Shown piece by piece: positions 52,659-64,000 of a stretch of 64,000 nucleotides of DNA. Position numbers and translations under genes: made by a program. Origin of the DNA: Arenicola marina (Eukaryota; Annelida; Polychaeta; Arenicolidae); assembly GCA_964019135.1 (NCBI GenBank), contig OZ025256.1:21459911-21523910 (forward strand). The letters run 5' to 3'. How positions within the stretch are numbered: the stretch's first letter is position 1; each line of letters starts with the position of its first letter. A model generated the notes under the pieces. That model was not told the DNA's origin. It made no database searches and saw only the letters and a list, made by a program, of their open reading frames with translations.

Positions 52659-55600
52659 ATGGATTCTATTCTCTCTATTGCAACATATAACTCCCAGGGG
52701 CACGGAGAAGGTCGGATGGCGTATGAGTTTAATGACGAAATGTGTTTTCTTGCGCATTCAAGAGCACTGGCTTTTAAGCGATGAGCTAACCAATAGTTTC
52801 TTCGAGAATAATATAAAGAACGTCTCCTCTTATGGTGTGTCCGGAATGGAATGTAATAATCTGTTGACTGGTAGGTCGTACGGTGGCTGTGCGTTTCTGT
52901 GGAGGAATAGTCTCGTCGCAACTGTGACACCTGTCAATACAAGAAGTAGACGGCTCTGCGCGATAAATATTAATTTTAAGCCAAAGTCTGTCGTATTATT
53001 TAATGTCTATATGCCTTGTGACACGACATACGATAAGAAAAACGCTGAGGAGTATGAATCAATTCTGATCGAAATATCTGAAATATCACAACGTAATGAA
53101 GGTTCCATTATTGTGGCCGGTGGTGACTTCAATACTGATGCGTCCCGCCTCAACTCATTACACACCAAGTCACTTGTTAGCTTCATTACGAATGAAGACC
53201 TCTATAATTGTCTGTTACACCCAACTGCCTATGTTGTCTTTACGTACGAAAGCAAAGTGACAAGTAATCGGTCCACTATTGATCATTTTCTGGTTACTCC
53301 TAATGCAGTCCCAACGATTCAGTCATATTGCTCAATGCATGACGGTGATAATTTATCAGATCATATGCCTCTTGCTCTTACGATCGCATTAGATATTCAA
53401 CATGCTGAAATGAATGACGTCCCGCCGCATGGAGACCGTATACATAACTGGAAACGGGCTAAACCCCCTGATATTGTGTCATACAAGGACAAGTAACTTG
53501 TCAAATATTACGATACCATGGCAAGCGCTACAGTGTAACGATCTGTTATGTGATAACCAGGGACATTGTGTAGATATAAATAACTTTCATAATAATTTAA
53601 TTGAGGCCTGTCTGAAGGCAAGTTCCGAGTGTATACCTGCAATTGGGGCGAAAGAAAAAGTGATACCGGGTTGGAACGACCAAGTCCAAGCACAAAAGGA
53701 GCGTGCTATATTCTGGCACAAGATATGGAAAGAAAACTATTCACCACGGGAGGGACTCCTGGCCAATATCAGACGCTCAACCAGAGCACGGTATCACTAT
53801 GCAATAAGAAGCGTGAAGCAAAACAAAGACTTCCATATTGCCACTAACATGTCTGAGGCTGTACTCGCTAACAAATCGAGAGACTTCTGGTCAGAAGTGA
53901 GCAAAAAAAGAGCAAAAACCAATAATCTCCTGCCCACTACTGTAGATGGGATGAATGGAAAGCGCGAAATAGGAAATTTGTTTGCTAAGAAGTACGAGTC
54001 TCTGTACAACTCAAGTACCACTTATAACGACAAGGATATGTCCGACTTGTTGCAAACCATGAATAGCAAAATTTATCACTCGTGTCAGCATAAAGACTGT
54101 TATTCCGACCATGCTGTCACCATGTCTGACGTCAAATCAAATGTTAAGCTATTAAAACAGCATAAACATGACGGGAATACTGGTCACTGCACAGATCACA
54201 TAAAATTTGGCACGGAGAAATTGTACTCGTATCTGTCTCTGCTGTATACCAGCATGCTGTCACATGGATGTACACCAGAAGGATTCCTATCCTCCACTAT
54301 TATTCCTATTGCAAAAAATAAGCGCAAATCTCTTAATGATTCGGAAAACTATCGAGGAATCGTTCTTATAGTAGTGTCTTGGGAAAACTGCTGGATCATA
54401 TACTACTAGAAAAGAATGCTAAAGTATTTACGACTTCAGACCTGCAATTTGGCTTCAAAGCCGGTCATTCTACCATCCAGTGCTCTTTTGTTGTGAAAGA
54501 AACTATCCAATACTATATTAATCGTGGCAGCCAAGTATATACCATGTTCCTCGACGCATCTAAAGCGTTCGATAAAGTAGAATATATCAAATTGTTCAAT
54601 CTGCTGCTCAGCAAACGATTATGTCCCGTAGTTGCAAGAGTCCTGGCAGTCATGTACACATCACAGGGGGTAAGAATAAAGTGGGGCGACCACGTTTCAA
54701 ACTGCTTCCGAACAAAAAATGGTGTCAAACAAGGGGGAGTGATGTCCCCTATACTCTTCGGAATTTATCTGGACGAACTATTAGATAGACTTAAAATGTC
54801 TGGATATGGATGTCACATAGGGCAGTTATTTGCGGGCGCAAGTGCATATGCAGACGATGTGACTCTGCTAGCACCCACCAAATATTCCCTCTATCGTATG
54901 CTAAATATAGCTGATACCTTTTCCAAAGAATTTAATGTTAACTGTAATCCCACCAAAAGCAAACTAATCGTTTTCTCCAATGCACAAAATGTTAATACTA
55001 CCATAGCGTTTAACGGATCAATACTGAGGAATGTACCTGCGGTTGTGCATCTAAGAAACCATTTGGGTCAGACTGTTAATGACATCGAGAAATGCACACA
55101 TGATTTTTACAGACGGGTCAATATCACACTGGCTCAATTTGGACATGTCTATGCGGATACCAAATATAAATTATTTAAATCTTTTTGTATGCCATTATAT
55201 GGCTGCCCTCTCTGGGACCTCAGTCATGCAAGTGTGGAAAGGTTTTTCGTTGCTTGGAGCAAGTGCGTTCGTAGGATATGGGACATCCCAAATACCACTC
55301 ATTGCTATCTGCTCCATCTCATATGCAATGACGATTCCGCTCACGTGCATATCCATAAACGTTTCCTAAAAAATTTTAGTCATCTTGGAAGGTCGAAAAA
55401 CAAATATGTTTCTATGTGCCAAAAACATGCCATTGATGGAAGCCAGTCTGCAGTTGGCAACAGTTTAACCTTTGTATGTCAAAAGTATGGGTTGGATAAG
55501 TTTCATTTGAGTCGCACGCCTGATGTCAAGTATAAGCTTTATGATAAGATCGATGCCACGCACTTAGAAACAGCTAACTCCATTCGCGAATTTGCACTAT

Positions 55601-55686
55601 TTAGGGACTCAAGCTATATTCATGGGGAACAAGATTCAAACGTTGCTGATTTACGAGAAATAATTAATGTATTGTGCACTAGTTAA
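52659..55686 (+). pseudogene. LINE ORF2 (endonuclease plus reverse transcriptase), frameshifted
   Basis: It starts MDSILSIATYNSQGHGEG (APE endonuclease motif 1). The later EN motifs are GGDFNTDASRL, RSTIDHFLV and SDHMPLALTI. The reverse transcriptase shows NYRGIVL, FLDASKAFDKVEY, GVKQGGVMSPILFGIYLDEL and AYADDVTLLAP (catalytic YADD). The reading frame shifts at least three times, near 52740 (inside EN), near 53480 (after EN) and near 54370 (in the NYRGI region of RT). The domains are complete, but no single protein is encoded. The C-terminus ends INVLCTS and lacks the Cys/His segment present in the LINE remnant at 13150-13895. Confidence 0.9.
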
Positions 55687-55900
55687 ACAGGCATCCATCC
55701 ATTAATGTATATACCTGAGCTTGTATTGTTTTATTGTTTAGTTAAAATCGTTTCTATTGTTCTAGTGTTTAGTTAAAATCGTTTCTATTGTTTTAGTGTT
55801 TAGTTAAAATCGTTAATTGTTCAGGCGGGCGGCATTGTTTAGCCTAACTTGCTCATTCCATGTTTATATGTGTACCTTCAGTACGAATAAAGATATATAT

Positions 55901-56135
55901 ATTTCCGGTTTGAATGTAATTAGAGTATCGCCTCCTGATTGGTTAATCTCTGACACACCTCCGAAAAAGGCTGCCACTTGCTTGCATGGTTATAAGCGGC
56001 TGGCGTTCACTTCTCAATTTTAATGTGAGTTACAGACAGAATGGAAAATTCAGTGGATAGACACATGTGTCCTATTATATGAATCGGTAAAGCAACGTTA
56101 GAGGCCAGGCTGGCGGCTTCCTTTGATATCTGCAG
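55901..56135. repeat. Dispersed ~700-bp repeat, copy 2, right part
   Basis: Resumes the match to 7566-8270 directly after the LINE (ATTTCCGGTTTGAATGTAAT, CCTCCTGATTGGTTAATC, AGAGGCCAGGCTGGCGG). Confidence 0.8.
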
Positions 56136-56660
56136 TTAAACAGTTTTGTGACATCCCGCCATTGTCTTTCAGTGTTTCATTATTTTGACGAATTCACCAG
56201 AAAACAGAAAGAGTTCTTTATTTGAGACCGAACCATGCACTATTAGCATAAGTGTGAGTCATTCAAATAATGGCGGAAAAAACAGTGCATTATCTTGACA
56301 ATGAAAGGATTGATAAAAAGAGTAAAAAAATATTCCAGTCAGCCCCGGTATCTACAATGTATAAAGGAACCTTCGACTGCAGGCATGGTTTAAACCTTCA
56401 CATGTAATTGAGCGATAATGAGAGAGATTACAACAGAAGCGGTCCCCCTCTGGATGTTGCTTTTCAGTAGGGCTCGCGTTATTTATGTCGCTTGACTAAA
56501 CAATATCCGTTTAAACTGGTTCATGGTTATTGCCATAGGATGGTTCAACAGCACTGCCATTCATATGTAAGTTGTGAAGTGCTGTAACTGTCGAAAACTT
56601 CGGAAAGTGATTTATCAGTAAAAGTGAAACCAGACACAGTACAGTAAGTTACTACAGCAG
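56136..56660. other. Flank between host repeat and MITE, nothing recognisable
   Basis: Non-coding; no motif or repeat recognised. Confidence 0.4.
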
Positions 56661-56666
56661 TAGGCC

Positions 56667-56753
56667 TAGCCTGAATGTTCAGACGTTAGTCTTGACACTT
56701 GTTCTTGACACAAGAACAAGTGTCAAGACTGTAACGTCTGAACATTCAGGCTA
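56667..56753. mobile_element. 87-bp palindromic MITE, TAGCCTGAATG family, with 9-bp target duplication
   Basis: TAGCCTGAATGTTCAGACGT and AGTCTTGACACTTGTTCTTG on the left are almost fully inverted on the right, so the element is one hairpin. It is flanked by CAGTAGGCC at 56658-56666 and 56754-56762, a perfect 9-bp duplication. A longer member of the same family lies at 60696-60791. Confidence 0.92.
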
Positions 56754-56761
56754 CAGTAGGC

Positions 56762-56866
56762 CTAGCTCTGACATTAAAACCACCACCAAGGTGAAGGTTT
56801 TGAACAGCACAACATTGTCCCGTGTAGAGTTCTTTCGAAAGCTCCCGGTGCTAAATATGTCAACAG
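56762..56866 (+). repeat. Dispersed repeat shared with 14333-14440
   Basis: Same ordered blocks as at 14333 (TAGCTCTGACAT, ACCACCAAGGTGAAG, TTTCGAAAG). The 87-bp MITE has inserted right at its left edge. An open frame at 56692-56964 crosses both elements and is not a gene. Confidence 0.6.
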
Positions 56867-56960
56867 CATTTTTAAAGTTGCATGTGGAGTTCTTTCCCGC
56901 CAAAACTGAGCCTAGGCGAAATTTATATCAAAATTTGAAAGAAAACTTGATTATTTCATT

Positions 56961-59720
56961 CTAATATGAATAGGCATTGCCTAAGTTGCGAGCTCACCCA
57001 AATTAGAAAATAATAAAGGCTTAGCTCTTAAAGCTGCTGTATCAACTGCAGCAGCCAGCTGTCCTAATCTTATAGGTTTCTAGACAACTAGACCCAAAAC
57101 CAACATGGGTATAGTTGGTTTGAGGTTGAGTTAGCTTGGGGTCGAGTTGGCTTGGGGTTGAGTAGGTGGTGGGTCGAGTTGACTAGATACGTCTGATATC
57201 TGCTGTATTAGCTGAAGTAGTTTATATTCTTAAAGCTGCCGATACTGAAATATCTTATTTAAGTTATAGAAATGATGTTTTTATCTATTTCTTTTAATTA
57301 AAAATAAGATGGATGGCTTAGTTGTTTAACGGTAATATTTGGGCTTAAAGTCATATATGCAGAGAAATACAAAAATAACTAAGAATTAGTTGCTTGAGTC
57401 TATAATTAATCATATTAGATCTATTTTATGATAATTAATATCTTATTCATTTTTTATCCTTTTTTCCTTTTGCTAAAATTATATATAGGTTGATGAGATA
57501 TTTTTAAATCAAGTTTATAGCTGGTCATAGATTTATAGCAATCTTTTCCTATCTATGTACCAGGTATACATTCATAAAATAGCTACACCCTTTCACAGAA
57601 AGTGCCCCAATATGGCAAAAAAAAATTGATGACAACATGTCCATAAATATTTCTATTTATATTAGAAGGACTTTAATAGATCTATATCATTTCTATTAAA
57701 ACTATTTTCGGAGGTAACTCCTTCATGAAAAACATATTTTCATTGCCTGTTGTGACCTATCCATGAGAACAGATACTGAACAATTGCTAAATACACCATG
57801 AGTAAGCTTCTTGAACACTCACACCATGTCAGAAGTATGTTTTATCATCATCCTTCTTCTTCTACCATTCTAGCAATCTATAACATGTTTTATAGCATGC
57901 TTTATGCGGTTGTGACCTGTCCATGAGAACATATACTGAACTGTTGCTAAATACACCACGAGTAAGTTTCTTGAACACTCACCACATGTCAGAAGTACAA
58001 TGTATGTTTTATCATCATCCATCTTCTTCTATCATCCTAGATCTATACAATTTGCTACCAATGTAATATTGGTATCTCTCACAAAAATTGTTTTTAGAAA
58101 GTAAAGATAAAAAAAGATAACTAAACTGGGCATATGTTACCAAATTTCCAGTGTATAAGTCACACCCACCGATTTTGAGAAATTATTAGACTTGAGCCAT
58201 AGATAAGTCGCACCAGTGTATAAGTAAAATGAAGTAAACTGACCAGATATGTTGCCTATTGCCTATTTACCGGTAGACACTTTTACATGCTAAACCCTGT
58301 TTATTATGTATACTTGGTATCTCTATTTGAAAGTAATACTGCTTGAGTAGGAGTAGTCCAGACAGTTTTCTGATCCTCAAAATGGTACACATTTGTGTTG
58401 CTTATCAATATGAACTACTAAAACCGTTGTTTCAGTAATTGTTGCCTTTTTTTATTAAACTTTTAATTCAATAATTGTTTTGTTTTTCTATTAAACTTTA
58501 AATCCAATAATTGTTTCCTTTTTTAGTAAACTTTTAATTCAATAATTGTTGCCTTTTTTATTAAACTTTTTATTAAATAATTGTTGCCTTTTTGATTAAT
58601 ATTTTAATTATTTGTCAGCAAGGGGATGTTGACAATACAAAGTACAACCATTTTTTGTGTGAATATACTCAAAGCTTGACATTTTAAGAGGGGCTGTTTA
58701 GTTTCGGGAAAAGGGATTTCATTCAATATTTGTTAAACTGTTGATATCCTATAGCTATATTTTTGCCAGTGATATGTTTAAATTTCATGCCCAAATAGAC
58801 TGTATATGAAAATATTTGTATGTCCTATATTGTTTTGTGATGGTTATCTAGATCTATATTTGTCTGGCAGGGAAACCAGTTTTTGACATTTGACATTGAA
58901 AATGATTGTATTGGGACAATTTTAAACTTAAAATGTTGCTTTAAGAGGAATAAAATATATAATTCTGCATTTGATTAAAAATCGTAATAATGGCATTAAT
59001 TTAAATAAGTTATATAGATTAAAATCATTTGAAAATTAACAAAAATAGCACTGAAAAACAGCAATTTTTTCAAATCATAGATGAGTGATATGGTTGTGAA
59101 TAAATCTGAATTATTCTGGGGTGTCAAAAGTAGGCAAAATGTGTCAAAAAAAGGAAATAGTAAGTCATGTGAACAATATATAATAAAATATTCTTAAAAT
59201 ATTTACAGTTTTGGTTTAAACTCCTGTTTAATTTTTCTCAATTAAACTCTTCAAATTATATATTTCAGGGGTGGAGGCATTTGAAATATAGGTTTGGAGT
59301 CTAGAAACCAGAATTAAATTGTTATATTTAAAAAGGCCAAAACTGCAGCTGAAATTTTGATGTCCTATAGATATAGAGTCTATGTGTCAGAATTAGGCAA
59401 AAGGTGTCAAATGTTAGGAAATAGTATAGATCTATGAACAATATATATCGGTAATAAAATATTTACAGTTTTTGTTTAAAATCCTATTTAATCTGTCTCA
59501 AATAAACTCTTCAAATTAGAGCTATATATATTTCATGGGTGGAGGCATCTAAAATATAGGTTTGGAATCATAATAGAGACCAGAATTAAATTGTTATATT
59601 TAAAAAGGCAGCTGAAATTTGATGTCATATGGAAAATTTAGTATTTACCCTACCTACTTTTTAGTTTTACAGTCACAGACAGTGGTTTAAAGCCAAAGGC
59701 CCCAATTGGCCCAAAATAAC
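56961..59720 (+). repeat. Long AT-rich direct repeat, copy A (partner at 61631-64000)
   Basis: From CTAATATGAATAGGCATTGC onward the sequence is repeated at 61631 with few changes over at least 2.35 kb, until the window ends. It has no long open frame. Internal duplications are present: a ~150-bp unit (TGTCCATGAGAAC..CACCATGAGTAAG) near 57770 and 57920, short TTTTTTATTAAACTTTTAATTC-type repeats at 58440-58600, and a ~130-bp unit near 59200 and 59460. The right end of the copy cannot be fixed. Class unknown. Confidence 0.85.
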
Positions 59721-59817
59721 TAAACATGATTCCAAAAACATCAAAGTAAAATCTGCATTCCAAATAGCAATAGGCCTACTTCTGTCAGGGTCACTGACAC
59801 TGGTGTTGACCACAGCT

Positions 59818-60546
59818 TTGGCGCAAGTGCCCCCAGGCAAGCCCGCTTCTCTAGGGGCACAACGGTAACCATGTTAAAATCCTTCGACGTTAGTAGGGAA
59901 TCGACTGTAGCTTTTATTATAATGCGAGCGCGTACAATAATAGTGCTTACGTATTCTATATACCTTGTTCTATCTTCTGACATCAAGAAAGTGTGTCAAC
60001 ACTAGATTGTTCCAGTCATATTTTCGCGAACAAATGTTGGAGCTTGCGACTTTTCCCTACCAACCGCCATGTGTATGCAGCGCCACCTGGCGAATCCCGC
60101 CACCATTTGAACCATATGTAGCCTGGGTCCCAAACTCCGTAACAGTCAATGATCTGTGAAAGAGGGCGCTGCTGTTGTCCTTAAGTTCAAAGTGAGCGAC
60201 TGACAAGGCCCTCTAGCGGAGAGTCACATGCTAACGGAGAGGAGGAACCAAGTCGCATTCACAGGTACCGGCATCCGCCCAAAACAAATATGGCGGATGG
60301 CTGGTCGGGAACAGTTGTGTGCTCCAACATTTCTTCGCAAAAATATAATCGAAACAACCTAGTGTCGACACACTTTATTGATGTCAGATGATAGAACAAG
60401 GTATATAGAATACGTAAACACTATGATTGTTCGAGGACACATTATAATAAAAGCTACAGTCGATTCCCTACTAACGTCGAAGGATTTTAACATTGTTACC
60501 GTTGTGCCCCTAGAGAAGCGGGCTTGCCTGGGGGCACTTGCGCCAA
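59818..60546. mobile_element. 729-bp MITE with ~235-bp terminal inverted repeats and 9-bp target duplication
   Basis: The left end TTGGCGCAAGTGCCCCCAGG and the right end CCTGGGGGCACTTGCGCCAA are exact inversions, and similarity between the arms continues for about 235 bp (CTTCGACGTTAGTAGGGAAT, CTATATACCTTGTTCTATC, AGTGTGTC). It is flanked by ACCACAGCT at 59809-59817 and 60547-60555. Long inverted repeats plus a 9-bp duplication are characteristic of Mutator-like elements. The ~250-bp centre has no transposase. Same family as 22622-22761. Confidence 0.92.
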
Positions 60547-60600
60547 ACCACAGCTATGCTTGTTCTTTCAACCAGTCCAGATTAATTTCATCAGACATTC

Positions 60601-60650
60601 TAGCCTCGGGAGACCCACTCTGGCGGAACAGAGTGGGTCTCCCGAGGCTA
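60601..60650. mobile_element. 50-bp perfect-palindrome micro-MITE with 9-bp target duplication
   Basis: TAGCCTCGGGAGACCCACTC + TG is followed by a 6-bp loop (GCGGAA) and the exact inverse arm, giving 22-bp perfect arms. It is flanked by CAGACATTC at 60592-60600 and 60651-60659. The TAGCCT ends and 9-bp duplication match the elements at 56667 and 60696. Confidence 0.9.
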
Positions 60651-60695
60651 CAGACATTCCTGTCTCCCTGACCATATCCATATGATATCTATGGC

Positions 60696-60791
60696 TAGCC
60701 TGAATGTTCAGACGTTACAGTTTGACAGTCTGATGCTTACTGTTGTCACAAGAACAAGTGTCAAGACTGTACCGTCTGAACATTCAGGCTA
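60696..60791. mobile_element. 96-bp MITE, TAGCCTGAATG family
   Basis: The ends TAGCCTGAATGTTCAGACG and CGTCTGAACATTCAGGCTA are exact inversions. The inside shares TCACAAGAACAAGTGTCAAG with 56667-56753. It is flanked by ATCTATGGC (60687-60695) and ATCTATGAC (60792-60800), a 9-bp duplication with one mismatch, so it is slightly older than its sister copy. Confidence 0.88.
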
Positions 60792-60800
60792 ATCTATGAC

Positions 60801-61500
60801 TATCTGACTTGTTTTAGCTTGGATTAAAACTTTAGTTCAAGATCAAAATTAGCCAAAGCTGTCAAGTTAGATGGTTTTATATCAAAATACCAACCTTCAA
60901 TCTCAACAAAACGTACTGACAGTGACAAGTAGACGTCAACAAATCAAAGACTGAGTCAGTTATTTGTCTAATTTGACCAGGGGCAGTTTGACAGACCGAC
61001 GCGAAGACGACACTCGACTTGGTCACTTGTCTGACTTAAAAAATTGACAACCAGGGGCTGAAATATTCATGAAAACTGTCATAGCAATCAGTTGAAATAA
61101 ACAGATGACTTTCAAAAATAATACATACCTTGTCTAAATTTCTTATGACTTAGATCTATGCCAAACAGCAAAAACAAACAAAAGTTTGAGTCGAGTTTCG
61201 AACGCGTTCGCCAGGGTTCGCATTTTCCGGATGTTAGCATCAATGTCCCAACAGAGGGCGTTCCGCTAGTAGCCGGGAGAAATGGTGAATAAAAATGTAA
61301 TCAATGTTTTATAGTTTTCATAATCATAATCCTTCATTATTCAGACAAATAAAGCAATAAAATTATAATTTTAGGCGTATATTCTGTTATATAGTCTGGA
61401 ACTTTCTGAAATGGCTCCTATTATCGCCTTCATTCTCGGCCATGACGCGCGGCCGACGTTTTTTGAATCGTATAGTATGGCAATGTATGGCAAGCCAAAC
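60801..61500. other. Spacer between the two long repeat copies, nothing recognisable
   Basis: Non-coding sequence without identified repeats or motifs. Confidence 0.4.
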
Positions 61501-61590
61501 ACATTTTATTTATTTTTAATTAATTTATTTATTTATTTTTAATTTATTTATTTATTTTTAATTAATTAATTAATTAATTTATTTATTTTT
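61500..61590. repeat. TTTA/TTAA-rich microsatellite
   Basis: Imperfect runs of ATTT and TTAA (ATTTATTTATTTTTAATTAA and similar), about 90 bp, just left of copy B of the long repeat. Confidence 0.85.
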
Positions 61591-61630
61591 TCCCTTCGTA
61601 TACGTTACCATAATAGCTCGCTAGAGCTCG

Positions 61631-64000
61631 CTAATATGAATAGGCATTGCCTAAGTTGCGAGCTCACCCAAATAAAAAAATAATAAAGGCCTAGCTCTTA
61701 AAGCTGCTGTATCAACGGCAGCAGCCAGCTGTCCTAATCTTATAGGTTTCTAGACAACTAGACTCAAAACCAACACAGGTATAGTTGGTTTGAGGTTGAG
61801 TTAGCTTGGGGTCGAGTTGGCTTGGGGTTGAGTAGGTGATGGGTCGGGTATGTCGTGGGTCGAGTTGACTAGATGCTGTCTTATATCTGCTGTATTAGCT
61901 GAAGTAGTTTATATTCTTAAAACTACCTGTACTGAAATATATTATTTAAGTTATAGAACTGATATTTTTATCTATTTCTTTTAATTAAAAATAAGATGGA
62001 TGGCTTAGTTGTTTAACGGTAATATTTGGGCTTAAAGTCATATATGCAGAGAAATACAAAAATAAGTAGTTGCTTGAGTCTATAATTAATCATATTAGAT
62101 CTATTTTATGATAATTAATATCTTATTCATTTTTTTTCCTTTTGCTAAAATTATATATAGGTTGATGAGATATTTTTAAATCAAGTTTATACCTGGTCAG
62201 AGATTTATAGCAATCTATACCTATCTATGTACCAGGTATATGTTCATAAAAAAGCTAAATATGCCCCAATATGGCCAACAAAAATTGATGACAACATGTC
62301 CATAAATATTTTTATTTATATTAGAAGGACTTTAATAGATCTATATCATTTCTATTAAAACTATTTTCGGAGGTAACTCCTTCATGAAAAACATATTTTC
62401 ATTGCCTGTTGTGACCTATCCATGAGAACTGATACTGAACAATTGCTAAATACACCATGAGTAAGCTTCTTGAACACTCACACCATGTCAGAAGTATGTT
62501 TTATCATCATCCTTCTTCTTCTACCATTCTAGCAATCTATAACATGTTTTATAGCAGGCTTTATGCAGTTGTGACCTGTCCATGAGAACATATACTCGAT
62601 TGTTGCTAAATACACCATGAGTAAGTTTCTTGAACACTCACCACATGTCAGAAGTACAATGTATGTTTTATCATCATCCGTCTTCTTCTATCATCCTAGA
62701 TCTATACAATTTGCTACCAATGTAATATTGGTATCTCTCACAAAAAATGTTTTTAGAAAGTAAACATAAAAAAAGATAAGTAAACTGGGCATATGTTACC
62801 AAATTTCCAGTGTATAAGTCACACCCACCGATTTTGAGAAATTATTAGACTTCAGCCATAGATAAGTCGCAGCAGTGTATAAGTAAAATGAAGTAAACTG
62901 ACCATATGTTGCCTATTGCCTATTTACCGGTAGACACTTTTACATGCTAAACCCTGTTTATTATGTATACTTGGTATCTATTTGAAAGTAATACTGCTTG
63001 AGTAGGAGTAGTCCAGACAGTTTTCTGATCCTCAAAATGGTACACATTTGTGTTGCTTATCAATATGAACTACTAAAACCGTTGTTTCAGTAATTGTTGC
63101 CTTTTTTATTAAACTTTTAATTCAATAATTGTTGTTTTTTTCTATTAAACTTTAAATCCAATAATTGTTTCCTTTTTTATTAAACTTTAAATCCAATAAT
63201 TGTTTCCTTTTTTATTAAACTTTTAATTCAATAATTGTTGCCTTTTTTATTAAACTTTTTATTAAATAATTGTTGCCTTTTTGATTAATATTTTAATTAT
63301 TTGTCAGCAAGGGGATGTTGACAATACAAAGTACAACCATTTTTTGTGTGAATATACTCAAAGCTTGACATTTTAAGAGGGGCTGTTTAGTTTCGGGAAA
63401 AGGGATTTCATTCAATATTTGTTAAACTGTTGATATCCTAGCTATATTTTTGCCAGTGATATGTTTAAATTTCATGCCCAAATAGACTGGAAGTGAAAAT
63501 ATTTGTATGTCCTATATTGTTTTGTGATGGTTATCTAGATCTATATGTGTCTGGCAGGGAAACCAGTTTTTGACATTTGACATGGAAAATGATTGTATTG
63601 GGACAATTTTAAACTTAAAATGTTGCTTTAAGGGGAATAAAATATATAATTCTGCATTTGATTAAAAATCGTAATAATGGCATTAATTTAAATAAGTTAT
63701 ATAGATTAAAATCATTTGAAAATTAACAAAAATAGCACTGAAAAACAGCTATTTTTTCAAATCATAGATGAGTGATATGGTTGTGAATAAATCTGAATTA
63801 TCCTGGGGTGTCAAAAGTAGGCAAAATGTGTCAAAAAAAGGAAATAGTAAGTCATGTGAATGATATATAATAAAATATTCTTAAAATATTTACAGTTTTG
63901 GTTTTAACTCCTGTTTAATTTTTCTCAATTAAACTCTTCAAATTATATATTTCAGGGGTGGAGGCATTTGAAATATAGGTTTGGAGTCTAGAAACCAGAA
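61631..64000 (+). repeat. Long AT-rich direct repeat, copy B (cut by window end)
   Basis: Begins at the same CTAATATGAATAGGCATTGC as copy A (56961), offset by 4,670 bp, and runs to the last base, which aligns near 59313 in copy A. Net length change is about 17 bp over 2.35 kb, with scattered substitutions. The shared left edge is sharp. Confidence 0.85.

Larger units (their letters stand above)
50844..55900 (+). mobile_element. Nearly full-length non-LTR retrotransposon (LINE, APE-endonuclease type)
   Basis: The 5.06-kb element has a ~310-bp 5' UTR, ORF1 (51154-52623), a 35-bp gap, ORF2 (52659-55686) and a 3' UTR with a ~31-bp tandem repeat (GTTTAGTTAAAATCGTTTCT..). It ends AATAAAGATATATATAT. 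The ends are fixed by comparison with the uninterrupted host repeat at 7566-8270: the flanks rejoin as GGCGTCATT / ATTTCCGG, so any target duplication is about 3 bp (ATT). The ORF1/ORF2 plan, APE-type endonuclease and short tandem tail fit the Jockey/CR1/L2 assemblage; the exact clade is open. Confidence 0.9.

Overview
The window is intron-rich nuclear DNA from a slowly evolving invertebrate animal. Three conserved animal genes with canonical GT-AG introns can be read exon by exon, and each stays close to its human counterpart. Intergenic and intronic DNA is full of tRNA-derived SINEs, LINEs, short DNA transposons (MITEs) and large minisatellites. Minisatellites that start at, or copy, a 5' splice site resemble a type I recall being described in amphioxus as 'mirages'. 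Amphioxus is therefore my leading guess, but a hemichordate or a lophotrochozoan fits nearly as well and the species is not resolved.

Layout. (1) 459-10346, + strand: the C-terminal half of NAPRT (nicotinate phosphoribosyltransferase), nine exons, cut off at its 5' end by the window edge. (2) 10347-16730: intergenic DNA with a SINE, a dead LINE tail and fold-back repeats. (3) 16731-19838, - strand: complete DNAJC27 (Rab-like GTPase plus J domain), seven exons. (4) 19839-22407: head-to-head spacer with a solo LTR fossil and an ETS motif. (5) 22408-48687, + strand: complete TUBE1 (epsilon-tubulin), twelve exons, about 491 residues. Its 13.2-kb intron 5 holds two intronless antisense genes for RING-NHL proteins of the TRIM type (25988-27643 and 31072-32670). 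Introns 7, 9 and 11 carry minisatellites that begin at or close to the 5' splice site. (6) 48688-50400: 3' flank with a 41-bp degenerate repeat. (7) 50410-56135: an old dispersed repeat split by a nearly full-length LINE (ORF1 plus ORF2). (8) 56136-64000: AT-rich non-coding DNA with a long direct repeat (4.67 kb apart) and a cluster of MITEs with 9-bp target duplications.

The host genes do not form one pathway. NAPRT makes NAD precursors. DNAJC27 is a signalling GTPase. TUBE1 acts at centrioles and basal bodies. The nested RING-NHL proteins are probable ubiquitin ligases; the second ends in CVIL, a geranylgeranylation-type CaaX box, and its TATA-bearing upstream region is present three times in tandem. 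I see no bacterial features, CRISPR arrays or operons.
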